A DNA stretch of 64,000 nt from NCBI RefSeq assembly GCF_000739635.1, contig NZ_BATQ01000043.1, forward strand, positions 1-64,000. The letters are read 5' to 3'. Positions 19,970 to 27,448 of this stretch are shown here, piece after piece (the first letter of the stretch is position 1; each line of letters starts with the position of its first letter). A program made the translations under genes and the position numbers. This stretch comes from Verrucomicrobium sp. BvORR034 (GTDB taxonomy: Bacteria > Verrucomicrobiota > Verrucomicrobiia > Verrucomicrobiales > Verrucomicrobiaceae). The notes beneath the pieces are model-generated. The model was not told where the DNA came from, searched no databases, and worked only from the letters and a program-made list of their open reading frames with translations.

Positions 19970-22225
19970 TCATGACTCGGGACTGAGGAAGGCTTTTTCC
20001 AGGTAGGTACGGACCGCACGGTACAGGTACATGCCTAGAGCCTCCTCAGTCTCGCCTTCATAAAATGACCGGCCCCATTCGCCCTCCTTCAAGTCCGCCG
20101 CCTCCCGGGCAGAGGCGTACAATGTGAACCGGGGCTGCAGCAGCTCCATGTTCTCCCTTTGGGCCTCCGGTTTGATGGAGTCGTAGTAGGTGACCGACTC
20201 TGAGCGGTCCGCCCCACGGGCCAAGCCTTCTTTGTTGGTGGCAGTTTCCCGCTGGCTGATGCTGCGCACGGCGAGTGGCCCCCCGGCCGATGACGCCAGC
20301 ACCTGGCTGGGCACGGCCAGCGTGGCCTTGGTTTCAGTCCGCCGCAACTCAGCACGGAACTCGACAGGCCGGCCCAGCAACCGGATGCGGAAGGGCCGCG
20401 GCGCAGAGGTCAGCTCTGGTGCAATGCGCTGGAAGTCCTGCTGCCGCATGGAGATGAGAAACTCCGGTGCCTCATCCGGAATGACCGTGAGCAGGGGATG
20501 ACCGGTGTCAAAGAACGAGCCCCGCTGCTGCGGCAGGCCGGGCGCATGCACCCGGCCTGAAATAGGGGCCCGCACCTCCATGGCACGCACGCGCTTTTGC
20601 TGGACCATCAGCTTCTCTTTAAGCCCGGTGGATTTTTGCTGTTCGGTCTGCCATTCCTCGAACCTCTCCGTCAGGTAAAAGATGCGCGCCTTCGTTTCCG
20701 AAAGAGCGAGCTGGGCGTGATACATCTCCAGTTGCGTGACCTCTGCCTCATTGGCCAGATCCACGAGTATCTGCCCTTTTTCCACGCGCTGGCCATCCGT
20801 CACATATTGCCTGGCCACGAAGCCGGGCACTTCCGCCCGCACCACAGACTTGCCTGGATACTCCACCACCGCCAGACCGGCCGAGGTGGGATTGATCTGG
20901 ATGAACACCAGGGCCGTCGCCACGGCCAGCACGGCCAGACCGATACGCCACCATGCGGTGGCCCAGGGGATGTGCCCGGTGCGTTCCGTGGGCTTGAAAA
21001 AGGAAATGAGTGAGTGCAGAAGACCCGCCACGCCGAGCACGCCGGCGATCAACAACGGCAGCAGGCCCATCCCGTGAAACATATGGGCAGCCAGCGCCAT
21101 GAGGCCGATGGTGACCAAAATGCGCCAGCACCAGGAGGCTGCTCCATAAGTGAGGTAGGTGAAGAAGCGCTTCCGTACCACGGGAGGCAGGGAGGCACTT
21201 TTCGCTCCCAGAAAGATGCGCCGGTTCAGCCAGGTGAAGGCTTGCTGCCCGCGTTGACCCAGATTCCGCAGGTCCAGCAGGTCAGAGAAGATGTAATAGC
21301 CGTCAAAACGCATCAACGGATTGGCGTTGAACAGCAACGTGATCATGGAGGCCGAGACCAGCACATTGAAGCATAGCTCCCTAAGCAGCCCTGGCTCCGT
21401 GATGGTCCACACGTGCAGAGCGGTCACCGCCAGCAACAGCTCCACATACATGCCGGCTGCAGCCACCTTGATGCGGTGCCAACGGCTGGGAAAGCGCCAG
21501 CTCGAGCTCGCATCCACATAGGTCATGGGGGAGATCCAGGCAATAACCTGCACCCCCCATTCCGGCACGACGCCACCGTATTTCTGCGTGGCGATGCCGT
21601 GCCACAACTCATGCACCAGCTTGAGCATCACGGTCACTCCAAGAAGCCAGAACCAGTTCTGCGGCAGGAAAGCGCGTGAGGAAGCCTCCATGAGCTCCAC
21701 GTAGTTGGACAGTGCCAGGTAGCCTCCGTAGCTGGCCACTCCCAAGGCGAGCACCATGGCCCATGGATCCAACGTCCATCCCAGCGCGCGGGTGAAAGGG
21801 CGGAGGAACGAATCTGGTGAGCCCAGCGGGAGCTTGAAGGAAAAGAACTTCTGCCACTGCTGCATCATTGACTTGGGCACATGGTCCTCGGCATGAGCCA
21901 GCCTGCGGTCTGCCTGGTCTGACCGGGTGGTCTGCAGCAGATGATGATCAATTGCCCATCTCAGCAGAGACTCCGCCTCTGTCTCCGTGAGCTCGTTTTT
22001 TCCGGCAGAACATTCTGCCACCAGCTTTGCTGCGGGCTTGGTCCCATTGAGTGAGCGCAGGAAACGATACTCTGGCACGCCAAGCTGGTGGTAGCTGCGG
22101 TTCGCGCGGTCCTCCACCACATACATGGCACGCCCTTCCACGATCTGGAAGTGGAACTGCAGGTCCTGCCGCAGCCGGGGTCGTGCTGTGTCCCATGTTA
22201 CGACGGCGTGATCGATCAGAGACAT
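19970..22225 (-). CDS. PqqD-like / M50 peptidase-like / HlyD fusion membrane protein
   Basis: A 751-residue protein with three recognisable parts. Residues ~20-100 resemble PqqD-like (RiPP recognition element) folds: VEGRAMYVVEDRANRSYHQL then a small helical end. Residues ~150-440 are multi-spanning and carry an M50 site-2-protease signature: HELWH at 205-209 (HExxH) and NANPLMRFDGYY at 300-311, whose Asp308 would be the third zinc ligand. Residues ~460-690 form a HlyD-type adaptor with a biotinyl-lipoyl half (VPGFVARQYVTDGQRVEKG) and a barrel. All metal-binding residues look intact, so proteolysis is possible though unproven. It ends the three-gene minus-strand operon; its start lies 4 bp after the stop of the GAF-HlyD gene. 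It likely acts in the inner membrane as an adaptor that may bind and cleave a peptide substrate. Confidence 0.82.
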   Translation of the reverse strand: MSLIDHAVVTWDTARPRLRQDLQFHFQIVEGRAMYVVEDRANRSYHQLGVPEYRFLRSLNGTKPAAKLVAECSAGKNELTETEAESLLRWAIDHHLLQTTRSDQADRRLAHAEDHVPKSMMQQWQKFFSFKLPLGSPDSFLRPFTRALGWTLDPWAMVLALGVASYGGYLALSNYVELMEASSRAFLPQNWFWLLGVTVMLKLVHELWHGIATQKYGGVVPEWGVQVIAWISPMTYVDASSSWRFPSRWHRIKVAAAGMYVELLLAVTALHVWTITEPGLLRELCFNVLVSASMITLLFNANPLMRFDGYYIFSDLLDLRNLGQRGQQAFTWLNRRIFLGAKSASLPPVVRKRFFTYLTYGAASWCWRILVTIGLMALAAHMFHGMGLLPLLIAGVLGVAGLLHSLISFFKPTERTGHIPWATAWWRIGLAVLAVATALVFIQINPTSAGLAVVEYPGKSVVRAEVPGFVARQYVTDGQRVEKGQILVDLANEAEVTQLEMYHAQLALSETKARIFYLTERFEEWQTEQQKSTGLKEKLMVQQKRVRAMEVRAPISGRVHAPGLPQQRGSFFDTGHPLLTVIPDEAPEFLISMRQQDFQRIAPELTSAPRPFRIRLLGRPVEFRAELRRTETKATLAVPSQVLASSAGGPLAVRSISQRETATNKEGLARGADRSESVTYYDSIKPEAQRENMELLQPRFTLYASAREAADLKEGEWGRSFYEGETEEALGMYLYRAVRTYLEKAFLSPES

Positions 22226-22229
22226 GGCT

Positions 22230-24059
22230 TCACCAGGGCAGGTTCAGGCGGATGAACTCCAGCGGTCGATGGAAAAGTATCCACCCCAGGCTCTTGCGGC
22301 CGCTTGTGATGCGGGCCTTGCCCTGCATGCCGGGGCGGAGCCGGCCACTGTGGTTTTCCAGGGTGGTCGTGCCCAGAAAGACGTTCTTGCCCTCATGAAT
22401 GCGGGACACCGGCTCCAGGGTGTTCACCACACCGGTCTGGCGGAACTCCGCCTCTGACTCCAGGCGAATGGAGACGGGCATGCCAGGGGCGATGTGGCGG
22501 ATCTCCGAGGCCGGCACGGCCAGTTGCACAGTGAAGCTCTCGATGGGGGCGACATCAAAGAGACGTTGCCCGCGCTGTACGGGCACCCCCTCAGATTGTG
22601 CCAGGTCTCCGGAAATAACCACCCCGTCCAGCGGTGAGCGGATCTGGAGGTTCTCACTCTGGTATTGGAGCAGGCGGCGCTCTGCGTCCAGCGAGGCCAT
22701 CTCCAGCGAGGCAAGCTGTGCCTCTGACATGTTCTCCGCCGCCAGCACCTGGTCGCGGCGTTTGGAGAGAGAGTTGAGCCGGGCCTGCACCTCTGCCAGT
22801 TTCCAGCCAATCTCCTTGCCATCCAGCTCGGCCAGCACCTGGCCCTGCTTGATTTGTTGGCCCGGCTCCACGTGAGCCACTGCCAGGATGCCATCAAACG
22901 GTACCGCCACCTGCCGTCGCAGTTCGGGATCACTCCAGCACGGCACGCCCAGCTTGTAGGGGATGGGCACACACATCAACGCGGTGAAAAACAGCAGCAA
23001 CCCCAGTACCACGGATCGGCGGGACCAGCGGGCCTCCGCCACATGCTGCTGGTAAAAGCCCAGCAGGCCTGCCGGTCGTGCCAGGCGGATGGTCTTCGCC
23101 GTCGCCCCTACATGGGATGTCACCGCATCGGCCAACTGGAGCTTCTCTGCCGCAGGACGTTCCGGCCACCAGCAGATCCAAACGCCAAAGATTTCTCCGT
23201 CTGCCGTCTTTAGGGGATGCGCCGTGACGGCCTTTGCCTTGAGTTGATCCAGCAGCCCGTCCTGATCACTGGCCAGATTCAGACCAGGAAGGGCGGCCAG
23301 CATCTCCAGCGGCCAGCCGATGGCGCTGCCCACGGCGATGGACTCCCGCATGAGCTGGGCGGCCCGCTGCATGACCTGGCTGCGGTGGTCAAACTTGCTC
23401 CCTGGAGCCAGGGCTTCCACCCGGCAGTTGAGGCGCGAACCCAGACCCACGGCCACGTACTCCGCCCCCACAAAGGAGCGCAGGTCCTCCGCCAGCACCT
23501 GCATGCCACGACGGAAGGTGGGCGCAGAGGCAGAACGATAGATGGTATCAAGAAACAAGCACGTCTGGTCCAGTCCGTGACGCAGAGACTCGCTCTCCTG
23601 CAGCAGCCGGCGCTGCCCGTACAGAGATTGCGGAATGATCAGCACCTGCGCAAGACGCGTCTCCTGAGCGGGATCCAGTGCGTTCGCACTCAGCAGCAAG
23701 GCCACCCCTATGGAGCCTTCTTGCTCCAGGCTGGTGGCCCACAGAATGAGTCCCACCTGGTTCAGCTTGAGCATGACGCGTGTCCGGGACTTCAAGCCTG
23801 CGGCCAGGGTGGCCTTCACCTCGGGAGTCTCCAGCAAACCCGGTGGCACGGAGACGCGAATGCGCGTGGCGAGCAACGCCAGGGTGCCGGATTGCTCCGC
23901 GTAGATCAACGTCGTGGCACCCGTCAGATCTGCGGCGTGCGCAGCCAGCCCGCGGTAAAACTGGCTGTCATCCTTGGCCTGGAGCAGCGATCTCAGCTCT
24001 TGCGGCGTGGCCGAGCCTCCGGGCGGAGCGGGGAGTCGAATGGCCTCGGCAGATTTCAT
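22230..24059 (-). CDS. HlyD-type adaptor with cytosolic GAF-like sensor region
   Basis: A 609-residue protein. The first ~340 residues are soluble and GAF-like in pattern (two alpha/beta repeats, about 30-150 and 170-320), with no signal peptide, so this part should be cytosolic. A transmembrane helix (VVLGLLLFFTALMCVPIPY) lies near 345-365. The rest is a membrane-fusion protein: a lipoyl half-motif (VAVPFDGILAVAHVEPGQQIKQGQ), a coiled coil (EVQARLNSLSKRRDQVL), the second lipoyl half (IRSPLDGVVISGDL), and a beta-barrel ending in LRPGMQGKARI. A cytosolic sensor fused to a periplasmic adaptor suggests that export is gated by an intracellular signal (inference). It is transcribed between the DUF3467-like gene and the PqqD-M50-HlyD gene and probably assembles with the latter and the TolC-like protein. 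Confidence 0.8.
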   Translation of the reverse strand: MKSAEAIRLPAPPGGSATPQELRSLLQAKDDSQFYRGLAAHAADLTGATTLIYAEQSGTLALLATRIRVSVPPGLLETPEVKATLAAGLKSRTRVMLKLNQVGLILWATSLEQEGSIGVALLLSANALDPAQETRLAQVLIIPQSLYGQRRLLQESESLRHGLDQTCLFLDTIYRSASAPTFRRGMQVLAEDLRSFVGAEYVAVGLGSRLNCRVEALAPGSKFDHRSQVMQRAAQLMRESIAVGSAIGWPLEMLAALPGLNLASDQDGLLDQLKAKAVTAHPLKTADGEIFGVWICWWPERPAAEKLQLADAVTSHVGATAKTIRLARPAGLLGFYQQHVAEARWSRRSVVLGLLLFFTALMCVPIPYKLGVPCWSDPELRRQVAVPFDGILAVAHVEPGQQIKQGQVLAELDGKEIGWKLAEVQARLNSLSKRRDQVLAAENMSEAQLASLEMASLDAERRLLQYQSENLQIRSPLDGVVISGDLAQSEGVPVQRGQRLFDVAPIESFTVQLAVPASEIRHIAPGMPVSIRLESEAEFRQTGVVNTLEPVSRIHEGKNVFLGTTTLENHSGRLRPGMQGKARITSGRKSLGWILFHRPLEFIRLNLPW

Positions 24060-24138
24060 GACAGAGGGTAAAACGCGAAGGGCTCAATCCGGGAGGATGG
24101 AGCCCAAGCAAAAGGGAAGCAGGGAGTGGACCACCGAA

Positions 24139-24480
24139 TCAGGCAGAGGCCTTGCCTTGGCGGCTGGCGTCCACCTGCTTCTGAATCACGCCGGACAGCG
24201 TTTGGACGAGCTTCAACGCATTGGCGGGCGTCAGCGCGATGCGCTTCTGGATCGGCAGCACATGGCGGCCGGTGTTGTGGTCGGAGATGATGCCCGTGGA
24301 GAAGTCCAGCACGATCTGGTCACGCCCGGAGTTCACGATCACCTGGTTGGCGAAAAGTGCGCCAGTTTCCTCATAGAGGATCTGGACATTGGGTTTGTTG
24401 ATCGCTTTGAGTTCTTCTTGATCTCCGGCGGCGTCAGAACCGGCGGCGGGTTTCGCGGACTTGGCTTTGGTATCGCTCAT
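24139..24480 (-). CDS. DUF3467-like small protein
   Basis: A 113-residue soluble protein with a charged Ala/Lys/Ser-rich N-terminus and a C-terminal domain (about 30-105) matching the DUF3467 pattern: FANQVIVNSGRDQIVLDFS, then PIQKRIALTPANALKLVQTL. The DUF3467 assignment is by eye; the family has no established function. The start is chosen at the second ATG (24480), which has AAGG about 8 nt upstream. The upstream ATG at 24513 falls inside the -10 box of a near-consensus promoter and cannot be on the transcript. It is the first gene of the three-gene minus-strand operon with the two HlyD-type adaptors (79 bp to the next). It could be a small regulator or chaperone of the export system. Confidence 0.75.
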   Translation of the reverse strand: MSDTKAKSAKPAAGSDAAGDQEELKAINKPNVQILYEETGALFANQVIVNSGRDQIVLDFSTGIISDHNTGRHVLPIQKRIALTPANALKLVQTLSGVIQKQVDASRQGKASA

Positions 24481-24511
24481 AGAAACAACCTTGGTTTTTT
24501 GCTGAATGCTC

Positions 24512-24538
24512 ATTATAGGAAGCGAGTTATTTTGTCAA
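24512..24538 (-). promoter_or_regulatory. Sigma70-type promoter of the export operon
   Basis: On the minus strand, TTGACA (24533-24538) and TATAAT (24512-24517) are both perfect consensus hexamers, separated by 15 nt, slightly shorter than the 17-nt optimum. Transcription would start about 7 nt downstream, giving a leader of about 25 nt before the ATG at 24480. No other promoter this strong was noticed in the window. Confidence 0.7.
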
Positions 24539-25052
24539 TCCGTGGCATCAACACTTTGGGTGTATTTTGCCTGTGATTGTCCTTTCCTCGTTCCTTGATA
24601 GAAAGGTAAAGATTGTCTGTATGAACCCGTGAGCAAGGTCTTTACTAGATCTGCTTCGACAGGTTGGTGGCGATGCCAATCATTCAAATAGCACAATCTG
24701 CCCATTGATGTGTGGTCCGTAGGTATTCCGAACGAGGGAGGTGCCATGCGGTCTTGGAGTAGCGAAAGGTGTCCAAAGAGCGACGTCTGAGGAACAGTTT
24801 TGTTGAAAGCTGAACCTGTATTGTGGATCGAGCATATTGAACCGCAGTTTTTTTGCTGGATGTAAACCCCCACAGTCCACGATCGTAGCTGACCGTGGGA
24901 TTCACGACGACAGCAGGGGAAAAGGCGGCGGTCCTGGGCAAAGCTCCCCCATACGGTTGCTTCCAGAAGGGAAGACAAATACTTGCATATCGAAAGTAGC
25001 GACGGCCGGATGGGAGTACCCGAACGAATCCTAGGGTTGGTCTCGTCTCCCT
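24539..25052. other. Non-coding interval before the hybrid kinase
   Basis: This 514-bp stretch has lower GC than its surroundings. Reading frames on either strand are short, have odd composition and resemble no family I recognise. It must contain the promoter of the kinase at 25053. A minus-strand frame at 24680-24880 has a protein-like tail and may be a decayed gene, but the support is weak. Confidence 0.5.
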
Positions 25053-26639
25053 ATGAACACATCAGATTCGGTAGTTCTTCATCCGCACCTTGCTCCCGAT
25101 CTGCTTTTGTCCGCTATTGTAGACTCATCAGACGATGCCATTGTTTCAAAGGACCTCAATGGCATTGTGACAAGTTGGAACCGGGGGGCGGAGAGGCTTT
25201 TTGGGTACAGTGAAAGCGAAATGATCGGGCAACCGATTCTTAAGTTGATCCCGCCTGAGAGGAGCCTGGAAGAGCCCGCCATCCTCGAAAGACTGCGCAG
25301 AGGTGAAAGAGTGGATCATTTCACCACCCAAAGAATCTGCAAAGACGGAAAGTTAGTGGATGTTTCCTTGACCATTTCCCCCATCCGGAATCGGGAGGGG
25401 GCGATCGTTGGGGCCTCAAAGATTGCTCGTGACGTTGGAGCTCAAAAGCAGGCAACTCGGGCTCTGGCTGAGGCTGCTGCAGAGATGGATCGACAAAGTC
25501 GAATGAAGGATGAGTTCCTCGCCACACTGTCGCACGAGCTGAGAACGCCCCTGCAATCCATCTTTGGCTGGGTCCAGCTTTTGCGTTCAAAGGACCATGA
25601 TGACCCCGAGTTGAGCGAAGGTCTCGCAGTCATCGAACGCAATGCGCGGGCACAGCAAAAGATCGTCGACGACTTGCTGGATATGAACCGGATTCTATCT
25701 GGCAAAGCCAGACTTGAAGTTCAGCAGGTGGTGCTGGCCCCTCTGATAGAAGCGGCCATTGCTACCGCCCGACCTGCTGCGGACGCGAAAGGAGTGCGTA
25801 TTCAAGCCGTGTTTGATTCGGATTCAAAGCTCATTTCCGGTGACCCCGACAGGCTTCAGCAGGTGTTCTGGAATTTGCTCAGCAACGCCGTCAAGTTTAC
25901 CCCTAAAGGGGGGCGGGTACAGATCTTGGTCCAGCCCGTTAGTTCCCACGTCGAGGTCAGCGTGAGTGACACCGGGATGGGTATTGCGGATGAATTCCTA
26001 CCGTATGTTTTTGACAGATTCCGTCAGGCAGATGCTTCGTGTACTCGAACGCAAGGCGGATTGGGGCTGGGGCTGGCCATCGTTAAACATCTGGTCGAGC
26101 TTCACGGTGGGACTGTTCGGGCGAAAAGTGCTGGCATCGGGAAAGGGGCCACGTTTGAGGTATGCCTCCCAGTGACCATTCTCAGCGCACGTTCCACCCC
26201 GCCTCGTTCACCAGTTCAAGCCGAACCCAAACCACCAGTCTCTCCAGGCCGCCTTGACGGCATCTCGGTGCTGTTGGTGGATGATGATGGAGACTCTCGT
26301 CGCCTTATCGCCAAAGCTCTTACCGATTTGGGGGCGACTGTCGCTACCGCGGCGTCCTCTTCACAGGCACTGGAAATGCTGTCGAATTCGATTCCTGAAG
26401 TGATCATCAGCGATATAGGCATGCCAGGTGAGAGTGGCTATGATTTCATCCGCAAGGTGCGTCTTTTGCCCGCTGAGAAGGGCGGCAAAATACCTGCGAT
26501 TGCATTGACTGCCTACAACCGTATGGATGACAGGGTGACAGCTTTGCGCGCAGGATTTCAATCACACATTGCCAAGCCTGCTGAAATTGCTGAAATCGTG
26601 GCAACGGTGCAAGCTTTCACAGCGGGAGAACAGTTTTGA
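25053..26639 (+). CDS. PAS hybrid histidine kinase with C-terminal receiver
   Basis: A 528-residue cytosolic hybrid sensor kinase with no membrane segment. A PAS domain lies at about 17-130 (IVTSWNRGAERLFGYSESEM). HisKA has the phospho-acceptor in the H-box LSHELRTPLQ (His161). The HATPase_c N-box is NLLSNAVKF (near 275), followed by G-boxes VSDTGMGI and GLGLGLAIVKHL. A C-terminal receiver has the acidic pair in LLVDDDGD, phospho-acceptor Asp454 in IISDIGMPG, and conserved Lys in AKPAE. The signal is unknown; PAS domains often sense redox, oxygen or small ligands. No separate response regulator lies next to it, so output probably passes through its own receiver to an unlinked partner. No clear Shine-Dalgarno sequence precedes the ATG. 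Its 3' end is followed by a decayed gene on the opposite strand. Confidence 0.9.
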   Translation: MNTSDSVVLHPHLAPDLLLSAIVDSSDDAIVSKDLNGIVTSWNRGAERLFGYSESEMIGQPILKLIPPERSLEEPAILERLRRGERVDHFTTQRICKDGKLVDVSLTISPIRNREGAIVGASKIARDVGAQKQATRALAEAAAEMDRQSRMKDEFLATLSHELRTPLQSIFGWVQLLRSKDHDDPELSEGLAVIERNARAQQKIVDDLLDMNRILSGKARLEVQQVVLAPLIEAAIATARPAADAKGVRIQAVFDSDSKLISGDPDRLQQVFWNLLSNAVKFTPKGGRVQILVQPVSSHVEVSVSDTGMGIADEFLPYVFDRFRQADASCTRTQGGLGLGLAIVKHLVELHGGTVRAKSAGIGKGATFEVCLPVTILSARSTPPRSPVQAEPKPPVSPGRLDGISVLLVDDDGDSRRLIAKALTDLGATVATAASSSQALEMLSNSIPEVIISDIGMPGESGYDFIRKVRLLPAEKGGKIPAIALTAYNRMDDRVTALRAGFQSHIAKPAEIAEIVATVQAFTAGEQF

Positions 26640-26676
26640 ACTGCGGGATTCACGCGTGGCGTCTTCAATCTTTTTT

Positions 26677-27281
26677 TTAATTGTGCTGGCTCCTGCAGCC
26701 GGTAGAAACCTGCTCAATGAATGAAGACAGTGCCCCATTGAATTTGTCCTCCCATTGGAGCAGCGTCTTTTTGGCATCGATGAAATGACGCCAGCCGCGG
26801 TTCCCGGAAATGGTGGTGTCGCCGTTGCTGGTGGCACTGGCATAGTCCTTGTACGTGGGGCCGGCATCGGTTCTTGGTCTGGAAGTAGGGCGATGGTGCC
26901 GTCCCATGCCTTGGCCACGTCGTCCGGCTTGTTGCAGTAGGCGTCGTCCGGGGCGATGCCGGTTCCATTGCCCCAGTCCCGGGTGAATGTGGGATTGAGG
27001 GAATAAGGATAAGAGAAAGGTTTGTTGGCGCTGTAGTCCGGCTGGGGTGGGTCCAGGATGAAGTCAGGCAGGACGCTTTCTGGGGACGCCACGCCGTTGA
27101 CGATTCCGCGGGTGGGCTTCACGGCGTTGGCTTCCCAGGCCCCGCCTGATTTGGTGAAGGAGTGAACCTGCTTGGCCGCAGGGGTCCGGCTGGGGTGGAG
27201 AACAAAGAGCCTTTCGTTGAGGGGGAGATCAGTGCCCTCCGTCTGGCGGATGTGGAAGAGACGATAGCCGCCGCAGGTAGA
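26677..27281 (-). pseudogene. Decayed, frameshifted gene of unknown family
   Basis: A protein-like sequence can be read on the minus strand across a frameshift. Upstream, with no start codon, the frame reads through GYRLFHIRQTEGTDLPLNER and SFTKSGGAWEANAVKPTRG to DDVAKAWDGTIALLPDQ. Near 26870 the coherent sequence shifts frame and continues DAGPTYKDYASATSNGD then DAKKTLLQWEDKFNGALSSFIEQ to a stop at 26677. Joining the frames gives about 200 residues of plausible protein lacking an N-terminus. I do not recognise the family. The 5' truncation and one-base shift mark it as a remnant. The 27282-27448 stretch to the next gene shows nothing further. Confidence 0.55.
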
Positions 27282-27448
27282 AGGGCCTCTGCGTCGTGGC
27301 GCGGCGCAGGTCGGCCAAAAAAAATCGCAGGAACGAGGGGGCTACGGAGTTATTTGAAGAACGGAGGGCCCATGCCTGATGCCGCTTCCATTCTCGATAC
27401 CCAGGAATGGATCTGTTCTGGCTCCTCCCTTGAACCATCTTTCCTCCC

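Noticed and set aside
24535-24978. 147-residue minus-strand frame in the non-coding interval
   Set aside because: It overlaps the export-operon promoter, and its composition is not protein-like; no similarity to any family I know.
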